This document shows, piece after piece, positions 9,071-16,700 of a DNA stretch of 64,000 nt. The translations under genes and the position numbers were made by a program. The stretch is from Clostridia bacterium (GTDB taxonomy: Bacteria > Bacillota > Clostridia > Oscillospirales > Acutalibacteraceae): NCBI GenBank assembly GCA_017399065.1, contig JAFQEL010000046.1:1-64000 (forward strand), written 5' to 3'. The notes below the pieces were generated by a model. It searched no databases, was not told the DNA's origin, and was given only the letters and a program-made list of their open reading frames with translations. How positions within the stretch are numbered: position 1 is the stretch's first letter; each line of letters opens with the position of its first letter.

Positions 9071-10441
9071 ATGGAGTTAAAAAAAGATATTGAAAGAGCC
9101 ATTCGCCACATTACTGCCAAAGATTATAAGAACCCCAAGACAGAGACGGAGTTACAAACCATATTAAATGATGTTATCAATTCTTTTGAAACTCAATCTT
9201 TTGATTTTTCCTCATATTCATCCATGCTTTTAAACCAAGGCGAAAAATTAAGATCGATTAAATACTATGACAATTTGTATTCTGTTGAAAACATCCTCTG
9301 TCAATGCGTTAAACAAGTTTTAGATAGAACTTTTAATATCAAATACCCTAACCGAAACAAAACAACAAAAAGTTTATTTTCATACATGGCAGCTATGATA
9401 CAAATGTCGCACTTTACAGTTGTAAAATTTGATTTTAAAGACTATTATAATTCTGTTTCTGCACCATATGTATTTGAAAAATATATCAAAATGCATATCA
9501 CCAGACGTGTTGAATTGGATTTAGTAAAAAATTTTTGCTACGCTACTAAATATGCACATGCAGGTTTGTGCACATCAAATGCAATTTCGGAAATAATCGC
9601 TCAAACATTTGACAATGCTTTAAAAGAGAAATTTGCATCTCGAGGTTTGTTGTTCTACGAACGATATATAGATGATTGCATATTGTTGCTTAATGAACAT
9701 ATAGAAATAGATGATATAAAAGATATTATAAATGGAATTTTAAATGATACTTTCCACTCAAAAACAGAAGCTGATTTAAACAAATGCAAAACAAAATTCA
9801 ATTTTAAAAAGTTTCAATATCTATCTAGCAAGTCAATATCGGTAACACCAACTCAACTAGATTACCTTGGATATGAGTTTTCACTTTTTTGTGATGCCCG
9901 AAATAAAGTTAGAATTCAATACGGTATAACGGAAAATAAAAGAAACAAGTATAAAAAAAGAGTAAATAAGTTTATTGCTCTTTATAAAACCCCTTCTTCT
10001 CCCGATTATAACAATCTTGAATTACTAAGACATCGAATAAAAGCTTTTGTATCTAGAGAAGTATATATTAGTAAACACTTTAAATCTAATATTTGGAAGG
10101 TTAAAGGTTTTATTAATAATTATGGCGAATTGAGATATCTACTTGATACACCATTACTTGAACCACAAACCAAAGAATTTTTGAAAAATATGATAACCGA
10201 TTGCTTTGATAATAATGGTATACCACAGCCATATTTTTTAAAAACTCAAGGATATAATTTGTTTGAAAATCTAAAGAATAATAAATCTCTTATTTTTGTT
10301 GATACAATTGGTTACGACTACAAGTCACTAAAAAAATTGTGCCAAAGCATCGGGATTAGCACAGTTGATGCAGATGGGAAAAGAAGAGGATATGGAACCT
10401 TGGTAAGAGATTATCTCATTAAGGTTAAAGTCGGTTATTAA
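9071..10441 (+). CDS. drt3a: defence reverse transcriptase, DRT3a-like (UG3 group)
   Basis: A 456-residue reverse transcriptase with no intron or retron partner domains. Motif A is VVKFDFKDYYNSVS, motif B is HAGLCTSNAISEIIAQTFDNAL, and the catalytic motif C is YERYIDDCILLL (YIDD). A lysine-rich C-terminal part follows the palm. Paired with a second, larger YVDD reverse transcriptase downstream and a structured non-coding gap, it matches the two-RT layout of DRT type 3 (UG3 plus UG8). I chose ATG 9071 because AAAGGTG lies seven bases upstream. Base composition is markedly A+T-rich, unlike the genes after 13000, in keeping with horizontal transfer. The family call rests on layout and motifs. 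Confidence 0.8.
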   Translation: MELKKDIERAIRHITAKDYKNPKTETELQTILNDVINSFETQSFDFSSYSSMLLNQGEKLRSIKYYDNLYSVENILCQCVKQVLDRTFNIKYPNRNKTTKSLFSYMAAMIQMSHFTVVKFDFKDYYNSVSAPYVFEKYIKMHITRRVELDLVKNFCYATKYAHAGLCTSNAISEIIAQTFDNALKEKFASRGLLFYERYIDDCILLLNEHIEIDDIKDIINGILNDTFHSKTEADLNKCKTKFNFKKFQYLSSKSISVTPTQLDYLGYEFSLFCDARNKVRIQYGITENKRNKYKKRVNKFIALYKTPSSPDYNNLELLRHRIKAFVSREVYISKHFKSNIWKVKGFINNYGELRYLLDTPLLEPQTKEFLKNMITDCFDNNGIPQPYFLKTQGYNLFENLKNNKSLIFVDTIGYDYKSLKKLCQSIGISTVDADGKRRGYGTLVRDYLIKVKVGY

Positions 10442-10444
10442 AAT

Positions 10445-10600
10445 GACGAAGCGGTAAGGTCACCCTTACCGCCCCGGAACATTTGCCGTAGCTATGTTCA
10501 AAACGTATCGCCGATTCAAGTCGAACAACACGCCGATTATGTGTGTGCGTTACCGCACTGCAAGTGAATTCTACTTGCAAAGTATATTATATCACATTGG
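10445..10600 (+). ncRNA. candidate DRT3-associated structured ncRNA between the two RT genes
   Basis: The 172-nt gap between the RT genes has no reading frame but much structure. A perfect 9-bp hairpin GCGGTAAGG/CCTTACCGC with loop TCAC lies at 10451-10472. A 6-bp hairpin GAACAT/ATGTTC is at 10477-10499, GTGCG-TTAC-CGCAC is at 10545-10558 and TGCAAGT/ACTTGCA is at 10559-10579. CGCCGATT occurs twice (10509 and 10531), and an alternating TGTGTGTG tract lies at 10540-10547, next to the third hairpin. TTACCGC appears at both 10466 and 10550, so long-range alternative pairing is possible. An RNA used as template or scaffold by the RTs is the likely role. Ends are approximate; no separate promoter is obvious. 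Confidence 0.65.
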
Positions 10601-10613
10601 GAGGTAAAAAGCA

Positions 10614-12647
10614 ATGGGATGGAAAGGATTAGAAAGAAATAAACTGGATTTTCTTTTAACAGATACTTTACCTGTTGAAATATCTGAACTGTTTTCGTTT
10701 TCACAGTTTTATTCTTTTTTGTTACGTGAAGAACAACAAAAGATTTTAAAAGCAATGATTGAAACTATAAAACAAAAACGAGCATTATCTGATGAAAGAA
10801 TGTTCGAAAAACTATGGAGCTCCAAACCATTAAAATATAATATCCTTAAAGGGTCAAATTCCTATCGAGAAATGAGTATAATTAATCCATTTTCAGCATT
10901 AAACTTATTTTTGTTTATGGAATGCTATCAAAAGGATATACTAGATTTTTTTGAAAAAGAACACTTTTTTTCAATTAGATATCACAAAAAGAACACCTCT
11001 CTCTATTATAGAAGTAAAAATGGCAAAGCCTTAGAATATTTTCAAGCTCAAATTAATAATGTTGACAGAGGTGTCATTCAACAAACTGGTACCTATTTTA
11101 AAATTGCTCCGTTTGAGTCTATCAACACTTTTACTGATTCTAGAATATGGAGACTTTGTAATTTCAAATATAATGTATACGCAAAAATGGATTACAAATC
11201 GTGTTTTGATAGTATATATACACATGCGTATTCTTGGATTATAGAAAGAAATGTAATTGATGCCAAAAATGCACGTAACTCTCATTTGTTTATTACAATT
11301 GATAGAATCTTGCAAAATATAAACGGTCGTTCCTCAAACGGAATTGTTGTTGGTCCTGAGTTTTCAAGAATGATAGCTGAAATAATATTACAACAAATAG
11401 ATAAAGAGGTAATGTTTGCATTATCAAATGAAGGAATCAGATACAAAAAAGATTATATTGTTTTTAGATATGTAGATGATATTTTTATTTTTGCCAATGA
11501 ACAGTCTATTTTAAATAAAGTAATAGATAAATTTAAACATTGTGGGGAGCACTATTTATTACATTTAAATGAATTAAAGTTGACTAAAGGAGAAACACCT
11601 TGGTTACCGAAAGAGTGGCTTGAAAAAGCCAGAAAACTCTCTGATATCATTGGAAGCTTCTTTTTTAACGGTAGAAAAAAGGAATATGATAATCTACCTG
11701 AAGAAGAGCGTTTTATTGTAAAAACTGATTTTATTTCAGTAGATCGACTTAAAGATGAAATTGCTGTTTTAATAAAAAATTATCCCGAAGACCAACGAAC
11801 GGTAGTATCATTTTTATTGTCTGCATTATTAAACAATATAAGCAAAAAAAGGGATGGATATAGGCTTTTTGGAAAAAATCATACTGGTAAAGCAATGTTA
11901 TTAATAGATATTGCATTCTACATATATTCTTTTTATCCATCATTTGATCAAACCAGAAAAATGATATCAATATTAACCTATATTAACACAGAAATTGATT
12001 TTAAAAACAATTTAGATTTCAATAAAAAACTTCGGAATAAAATTGAACAATATTCATTTGTTTTTGAAACCGGAAATATACATGACCTATGCGATTGGCT
12101 ACCCTTTTTTTATGAGTATAAAATTCATATGAAGATTGATATTGAAAACGTATGGATAAACATAGCAGAACGACTTAATGATCCAATAATATGGGCAAAT
12201 ATATTGATATACTCACAATATAATAGTACATTTCACAAAGATTTGTGTCTAAAATTAGAAAATATCATAAATAAACAAACATCAAAAATTATATATAGCG
12301 ACCCAATGATGAACGCAGAATTTTGGTATTTATTAATTTTTCATAATTGTCCGTTCGTTTCTCAACAAGCTAGAGACGATCTTGAAACAATTATAGATAC
12401 AATTAAAAATAATGCTATATCAAGAAAGCCTTCTTCAACAAGTTGTGTCCCTTCATACGATACAACAATAATGCTATGTGAATTTTTACAACTAAAATCT
12501 TCAGCCGGTAACAAACCTGAAAACAGCTTTTTTAACTGGAAAGGAATCAAAGATTTCGGTGAAACTATCACATACAGAACATATCAAAGAACCGTTTTTA
12601 AACCTTACAAAAAACGCAGTAGTGGGTTATATGGCAGTCTGGATTAA
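10614..12647 (+). CDS. drt3b: defence reverse transcriptase, DRT3b-like (UG8 group)
   Basis: A 677-residue protein with an RT palm: motif A YAKMDYKSCFDSIYTHAYSW, motif B NGIVVGPEFSRMIAEIILQQID, and motif C FRYVDDIFIFAN (YVDD). The roughly 340 residues after the palm are helical and of unknown fold, typical in size for UG-type RTs. The ATG at 10614 follows GGGAGG by eight bases. It is clearly not a paralogue copy of the first RT, as lengths and motif surroundings differ, and this asymmetric pair is characteristic of DRT3. It probably works with the upstream RT and the intergenic RNA in phage defence. The region is strongly A+T-rich. Confidence 0.8.
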   Translation: MGWKGLERNKLDFLLTDTLPVEISELFSFSQFYSFLLREEQQKILKAMIETIKQKRALSDERMFEKLWSSKPLKYNILKGSNSYREMSIINPFSALNLFLFMECYQKDILDFFEKEHFFSIRYHKKNTSLYYRSKNGKALEYFQAQINNVDRGVIQQTGTYFKIAPFESINTFTDSRIWRLCNFKYNVYAKMDYKSCFDSIYTHAYSWIIERNVIDAKNARNSHLFITIDRILQNINGRSSNGIVVGPEFSRMIAEIILQQIDKEVMFALSNEGIRYKKDYIVFRYVDDIFIFANEQSILNKVIDKFKHCGEHYLLHLNELKLTKGETPWLPKEWLEKARKLSDIIGSFFFNGRKKEYDNLPEEERFIVKTDFISVDRLKDEIAVLIKNYPEDQRTVVSFLLSALLNNISKKRDGYRLFGKNHTGKAMLLIDIAFYIYSFYPSFDQTRKMISILTYINTEIDFKNNLDFNKKLRNKIEQYSFVFETGNIHDLCDWLPFFYEYKIHMKIDIENVWINIAERLNDPIIWANILIYSQYNSTFHKDLCLKLENIINKQTSKIIYSDPMMNAEFWYLLIFHNCPFVSQQARDDLETIIDTIKNNAISRKPSSTSCVPSYDTTIMLCEFLQLKSSAGNKPENSFFNWKGIKDFGETITYRTYQRTVFKPYKKRSSGLYGSLD

Positions 12648-12670
12648 AGTGATTTTACTGCTTTAAAGTG

Positions 12671-12699
12671 TTGACAAATGGTTTTGGATATGGTACAAT
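12671..12699 (+). promoter_or_regulatory. strong sigma-A-like promoter in the drt3b-uraA gap
   Basis: Perfect TTGACA (12671-12676), 17-base spacer, TACAAT (12694-12699). No plus-strand coding region follows before the terminator at 12920-12952, so the expected product is a small RNA of about 245 nt. Confidence 0.55.
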
Positions 12700-12705
12700 C
12701 TCATT

Positions 12706-12952
12706 GCAACAGAATAATTTTGCACGACATACAATCCACTGTGCGTGACTGCAATTATCAACACTGATAACATTCTGATAAATTCGGTCTCGTGGAGGGT
12801 GGTCACTGCAGATAATAGAGATAATAGGTGTAATCAAAGAAACCAAAGTATCCACATGCGGAATTTCTAAACAAAGTAGTTTAATTTATTCCGAGTGGGA
12901 ATAATATTTAACTGAAAAAAGTCGGCTGGTTTTAAAAATCAGTCGGCTTTTT
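12706..12952 (+). ncRNA. candidate small RNA downstream of the RT system
   Basis: This stretch is bounded by a near-consensus promoter and by a hairpin terminator, and has no convincing plus-strand reading frame. It includes a TATTCC/GGAATA hairpin at about 12888-12904 and other short complementary segments (TTGCA near 12717 with TGCAA near 12749). It could be a further RNA of the RT defence system, an independent small RNA, or the remnant of a decayed gene: a 66-residue minus-strand frame covers 12655-12855. I have no family match, so this is a structural inference only. Confidence 0.3.
12920..12952 (+). terminator. terminator before the uracil permease gene
   Basis: AGTCGGCTGGTTTT pairs with AAAATCAGTCGGCT as a 14-bp stem containing three G-U pairs, followed by a T run. 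Because the wobble pairs work only in plus-strand RNA, it acts on transcripts coming from the left. Confidence 0.7.
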
Positions 12953-12954
12953 GT

Positions 12955-12982
12955 TTGACTTTTCATCAAAAAATGATAGAAT
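12955..12982 (+). promoter_or_regulatory. promoter of the uracil permease-upp operon
   Basis: TTGACT (12955-12960), 16-base spacer, TAGAAT (12977-12982), 32 bases upstream of the permease ATG and immediately behind a terminator. I see no PyrR-type attenuator in the short leader. Confidence 0.6.
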
Positions 12983-13014
12983 AAAAATAATAACAAAAGA
13001 ATGGAGAATTAGGT

Positions 13015-14400
13015 ATGGCAAATAATCTTGTTTATGACATTAAAGACAAACCTAAATTCAATCAACTGCTTGTTTTTGCGTTTCAGCAGCTGCTTGCAAT
13101 TATGGCGGCAACAATCGCCGTGCCGACGATCGTCGGTAACGGAATGTCAATTTCTGCGGCCCTTTTCGGTGCAGGCGTAGGTACCGTTGTCTATCAGCTA
13201 TTTACAAAATTCCGCAGTCCCGTTTTCCTCGGTTCGTCCTTTGCTTTTATAGGCTCCATGTGTGCTGCTTTTGCGGGCGCTTCGTCAATGGCTCTCGGTT
13301 ACGTAGGCCTTATTCTCGGTGCGGCATTTGCAGGTCTTGTTTATGCAGTAATTGCTATTGTTGTCAGGTTTGTCGGTGTAGGCTGGATCAATAAGCTTAT
13401 GCCGGCAGCGGTTATCGGCCCGACGGTTGCTCTTATCGGTCTTTCGCTCGCAGGTGCAGCTGTCAAGGATGCTTTCTCCTACGGCCCGCAGGACAGTAAC
13501 GGCTCGTTTATTATGAGTACAAATATCTGGGTTTCTCTTATCTGTGCACTTGTAACCCTTACCGTCGTTGTTCTTTGTGCAACCTACGGCAGTAAGAAAA
13601 TAAAGCTCATTCCGTTTATTATCGGCGTGCTTGCAGGTTATGCGGCAGCATTGGTGTTCACACTCATCGGCTACTCAAACGGTAACGATGCACTCAAGGT
13701 TATTGATTTTACTCCCTTTACAAATCTCGTTGCAGACGGTGTCACGGTCAATACCTTTTTCGCTGTTCCCGAGTTTACTTTTGCAGTAGCTTTCAAGGGT
13801 GTCAAGGATTTTGACATCAACTACCTTGTAACAGTTGCTGTTGCGTATATTCCCGTTGCATTTGTTGTATTTGCAGAGCATATTGCTGACCATAAGAATC
13901 TTTCGAGCATTATCGGCAAAGACCTTCTTGAGGATCCCGGTCTTCACCGTACACTTCTCGGCGACGGTATCGGTTCGCTTGCAGGTGCATTTTTCGGCGG
14001 CTGCCCCAATACAACATACGGCGAATCTGTAGGCTGTGTAGCTATTACACGCAATGCTTCCGTTGCAACAATCACAACAACAGCTGTTATGGCTGTGCTT
14101 ATCTCCTTTATCTCTCCGTTTGTGGCCTTCCTCGATTCTATTCCCGGCTGTGTTATGGGCGGCGTTTGTATCACACTTTACGGCTTTATCGCTGTATCCG
14201 GTCTTAAGATGATTCAGAAGGTTGACCTTGAAGATAACGCAAATCTCTTCACTGTTTCGGTAATCCTTATCTGCGGTATCGGCGGTATGGCTATTGCAAT
14301 CGGCAAGGTAACAATTACAAATATTGCCTGTGCTCTTATTCTCGGTATCATTACAAATATCATCCTCAACAAATCAAGAAAGAATAAAGAAGAAAAATAA
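13015..14400 (+). CDS. uraA: uracil/xanthine permease (UraA/NCS2 family)
   Basis: A 461-residue integral membrane protein of the nucleobase-ascorbate transporter family, importing uracil by ion symport. It starts FNQLLVFAFQQLLAIMAATIAVPTIVG, typical of the family, and has about 12-14 hydrophobic segments including ALFGAGVGTVVYQLFTKFRSPVFLGSSFAFIG and the conserved GCPNTTYGESVGC region. Uracil rather than xanthine as substrate is supported by the next gene, upp, which starts 14 nt later and traps uracil as UMP. Start ATG is preceded by GGAGAA. Full length and intact. Confidence 0.9.
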   Translation: MANNLVYDIKDKPKFNQLLVFAFQQLLAIMAATIAVPTIVGNGMSISAALFGAGVGTVVYQLFTKFRSPVFLGSSFAFIGSMCAAFAGASSMALGYVGLILGAAFAGLVYAVIAIVVRFVGVGWINKLMPAAVIGPTVALIGLSLAGAAVKDAFSYGPQDSNGSFIMSTNIWVSLICALVTLTVVVLCATYGSKKIKLIPFIIGVLAGYAAALVFTLIGYSNGNDALKVIDFTPFTNLVADGVTVNTFFAVPEFTFAVAFKGVKDFDINYLVTVAVAYIPVAFVVFAEHIADHKNLSSIIGKDLLEDPGLHRTLLGDGIGSLAGAFFGGCPNTTYGESVGCVAITRNASVATITTTAVMAVLISFISPFVAFLDSIPGCVMGGVCITLYGFIAVSGLKMIQKVDLEDNANLFTVSVILICGIGGMAIAIGKVTITNIACALILGIITNIILNKSRKNKEEK

Positions 14401-14414
14401 AAGGAAAGAGAAAT

Positions 14415-15056
14415 ATGAAAAATTACGATAACGTAGTTATATTTGACCATCCGCTTATCCGCCATAAAATTGCAATTCTGCGTGACGAGCGTACAAGTAT
14501 GAAGGAGTTTCGAGAGCTGGTTGAAGAAATAACAACCCTTATGACGTACGAAAGCCTTAAAGAAGGCGTTCTTACAACCGAAATTGAGGTTAAGACTCCG
14601 CTTGAAACCTGTACTCAGACCGTTGTAGCAGATAACTCAGTTGTTATCGTGCCTATTCTCCGTGCAGGCCTCGGTATGGTAAACGGTGTGCACGTGCTGT
14701 TCCCGTCTGCAAGAGTAGGTCACATCGGTATGTACAGAAACGAAGAAACCCTTACACCCGAAACCTACTACTGTAAGCTTCCCGACGGTATTGAAAACAA
14801 GCTTGTGCTTGTTGTAGACCCGATGCTTGCTACGGGCGGCAGTGCCTGCGATGCAATACAGCTGCTCAAGGACAAAGGCTGTAAGAATATCAAGTTTATG
14901 GCTATCATCGGTGCTCCCGAGGGTGTTACAAAGGTAGCTGAAACTCATCCCGACGTAAATATTTACGTTTCAACTCTTGACAGAGGTCTTAACGAAAACG
15001 GTTACATCCTGCCCGGTCTCGGTGATGCAGGCGACAGACTTTTCGGCACAAAATAA
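14415..15056 (+). CDS. upp: uracil phosphoribosyltransferase
   Basis: Converts uracil and PRPP to UMP in pyrimidine salvage. 213 residues, the usual length. The PRPP-binding loop VVDPMLATGGSACDA is present, as are the N-terminal DHPLIRHKIAILRDERTSMKEFRELVEEI and the C-terminal uracil-binding LNENGYILPGLGDAGDRLFGTK. It is the second gene of the permease-salvage operon. Its stop codon lies directly beside the left terminal inverted repeat of the hairpin array element that follows. Confidence 0.97.
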   Translation: MKNYDNVVIFDHPLIRHKIAILRDERTSMKEFRELVEEITTLMTYESLKEGVLTTEIEVKTPLETCTQTVVADNSVVIVPILRAGLGMVNGVHVLFPSARVGHIGMYRNEETLTPETYYCKLPDGIENKLVLVVDPMLATGGSACDAIQLLKDKGCKNIKFMAIIGAPEGVTKVAETHPDVNIYVSTLDRGLNENGYILPGLGDAGDRLFGTK

Positions 15057-15417
15057 AATAAAAACCACGTCTTTTAGGCGTTGTACCCGTAAGGATACAA
15101 CGCCAGTTTTATTCGCCATACGGCGAGTTTTATTGCTTCGCAGTTTTATTGTGCTTCGCACAGTGTTATTCGCTTCGCGAGTTTGCTGCGAATAAAATAA
15201 CACTGAATCCGCAGGATCCAATAACACTATTGTCTGAAGACAATAATATCACTCTGCCGTAAGGCAGAATAACACTTGATAAAAATTAAATTTTAATAGC
15301 GCACTTACTCACCACCGGAGAGGTAAGTGCAAAAATGAGAGGTAACACGGTTTTATCCGTATTACCTCTTTTTTGTCCTTAACAATCATACTGATAAAAG
15401 ACGTGGTTTTTTATTTT
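15055..15417. repeat. hairpin-linker array with terminal inverted repeats
   Basis: The element is bounded by inverted repeats of about 21 bases with one base insertion (15055-15075 and 15396-15417, core ACCACGTCTTTT / AAAAGACGTGGT). Inside are short hairpins separated by a constant 9-nt linker. The left half uses AGTTTTATT or AGTGTTATT (at 15105, 15126, 15142, 15162); the right half uses the reverse complement AATAACACT (15196, 15220, 15268; AATATCACT at 15245). Hairpins differ in sequence: GGCGTTGTA/TACAACGCC, CGCC-ATAC-GGCG, GTGC-TTC-GCAC, CGC-TTC-GCG, ATTGTC-TGAA-GACAAT, CTGCC-GTAA-GGCAG. Several have UUCG- or GNRA-like loops. A further hairpin, GCACTTAC/GTAAGTGC, lies near 15301-15330. 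No coding potential seen. Confidence 0.8.
15338..15374 (+). terminator. rho-independent terminator of the uraA-upp operon
   Basis: AGAGGTAACACGG pairs with CCGTATTACCTCT (one mismatch) around a short loop, followed by six T. It lies inside the inverted-repeat element, nearly 300 bases after upp. Confidence 0.75.
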
Positions 15418-15427
15418 ATATTATAAC

Positions 15428-16507
15428 TTACAGTGTGTTTATCATATGTAAGTGCTCAGTGTAAAGTCTTTCAACGTCGGTGTTGGTTTTGAAGAATCCG
15501 CCCTGAAGTGACATATGGTCGCCTCTGTAGGTCGGCATAATATTCCACACACCTTTTGTGATGTTCTCTGCATCAAACCGGGCAGAGGGTGCATCTGACG
15601 GTGCCATTGCCGATACGGTGTTTACAAGTCCGTCATTTTCCTGCCATGTTTCGTCGAATACATATCCGCCTGCGGTGGTGCCTGTGAGCTTGCCTATTTC
15701 GTCGGCACTGCTCTGAAATATTATTTCCATTATCTTTTTATCAGTGCTGTATGTGCCGTCTTCGTTTTTGTTTGTCGCACTGCAGGGGATTGAGAAATAG
15801 TATGTATTATTGCTTGTGTAAAGTGTTTTGTTGAGTTCAAGTGCATTGTCAATATACATATCGTATGCGGCGGAGTCTGTGTTGGTGTCGCTTGACTCGT
15901 AGGCTGTTGTACCGTTGTGAGGTGCCGCAAGTGAAGTCAGCGAATAAATCCAGTCTTCTTTACCGCCGGTGAAAAACGGTGAGATATCGTCAGGGTCAGT
16001 TGCGCTGATTTCAGCCTCGTTGCCGATTGCCATAAGGGAAGCAAAAACGCGTATTGTTGCACCGCCGAATGAGTGACCGAGCAGGTTGATTTTGTTTTCG
16101 GCATCCCACTTTTCAATAAGTGCTTTGCCCGTGAAATCCTTGCCGTATCTTTCATGGCCGCAGCGCTCGCTGTGTGCCTTGCCGTAGTCTGTTACCGTGC
16201 CGGTAAGCTGAGCATAAAGCTCACACGCTCTGTCCCACGCACTTGCTGTACCTGCAACTGAAGCGGCATGGCAATCGTAGCCCTTTGCGTTGAGCTTTTT
16301 CATCAGCTCGCCTCCAAACATACCCCAGTAGGGCATAATTTTATAGTGCGGGTCATAATGTCCCCAACCCATTAAGCCGTGTACAAATATATACGGGTAG
16401 TTTGTATGCCATTTGTCGCTGTTGTATTCGCCTTTTGGCTGTGACGGAAAAACAAGCGATATCAGTGTCATAAAAATTGCAAGAATAAATGAAGTTACTT
16501 TTGCCAT
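15428..16507 (-). CDS. secreted lipase-like alpha/beta hydrolase
   Basis: A 359-residue esterase or lipase. After an N-terminal hydrophobic signal (FILAIFMTLISLVFPS) it shows the oxyanion-hole region YPYIFVHGLMGWGHYD, the nucleophile elbow LLGHSFGGATIR (GHSFG), and a late histidine in TYRGDHMSLQGG. The layout, including a long insert with WDRACELYAQLTG and the large VHGLMGWG loop, resembles the staphylococcal/Bacillus class I lipases. A ribosome site AAAGGAGG precedes the ATG. It is transcribed divergently from the downstream GH38 gene and convergently with upp. Substrate not predictable. Confidence 0.85.
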   Translation of the reverse strand: MAKVTSFILAIFMTLISLVFPSQPKGEYNSDKWHTNYPYIFVHGLMGWGHYDPHYKIMPYWGMFGGELMKKLNAKGYDCHAASVAGTASAWDRACELYAQLTGTVTDYGKAHSERCGHERYGKDFTGKALIEKWDAENKINLLGHSFGGATIRVFASLMAIGNEAEISATDPDDISPFFTGGKEDWIYSLTSLAAPHNGTTAYESSDTNTDSAAYDMYIDNALELNKTLYTSNNTYYFSIPCSATNKNEDGTYSTDKKIMEIIFQSSADEIGKLTGTTAGGYVFDETWQENDGLVNTVSAMAPSDAPSARFDAENITKGVWNIMPTYRGDHMSLQGGFFKTNTDVERLYTEHLHMINTL

Positions 16508-16637
16508 ATTTTATTCCTCCTTTGGTAAGAATATTTTACCAATATATCTGTGAATAATCAAGCATATTTCTTGTTTAATATATTTGTTTGGAAAAATATG
16601 CTTTTTGTCAGAATTTCATTTTTATGAATATCACGGT

Positions 16638-16666
16638 TTGTTTTTTCGGTGCGGATGTGATATACT
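16638..16666 (+). promoter_or_regulatory. promoter of the first GH38 gene
   Basis: TTGTTT (16638-16643), 17-base spacer, TATACT (16661-16666), 34 bases before the ATG. Confidence 0.5.
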
Positions 16667-16700
16667 TCTTTTAATCATTAATATAACGGATGTGGTATAA

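Noticed and set aside
10540..10547. TGTGTGTG as a chance microsatellite
   Set aside because: Too short to judge statistically; kept only as part of the RNA candidate because of its place between the two RT genes beside a hairpin.
9071..12647. Group II intron or retron RTs
   Set aside because: No maturase or endonuclease domain, no intron-like boundaries, and two unlike RTs in tandem; retrons usually carry one RT with an msr/msd upstream.
12655..12855. Minus-strand 66-codon frame as a gene
   Set aside because: It starts at GTG with no ribosome site, has no recognised domain and overlaps a strong plus-strand promoter; possibly a gene remnant.
15055..15417. CRISPR array
   Set aside because: The repeated parts are 9-nt linkers and the variable parts are palindromic; there are no 25-40 nt repeats and no cas genes.
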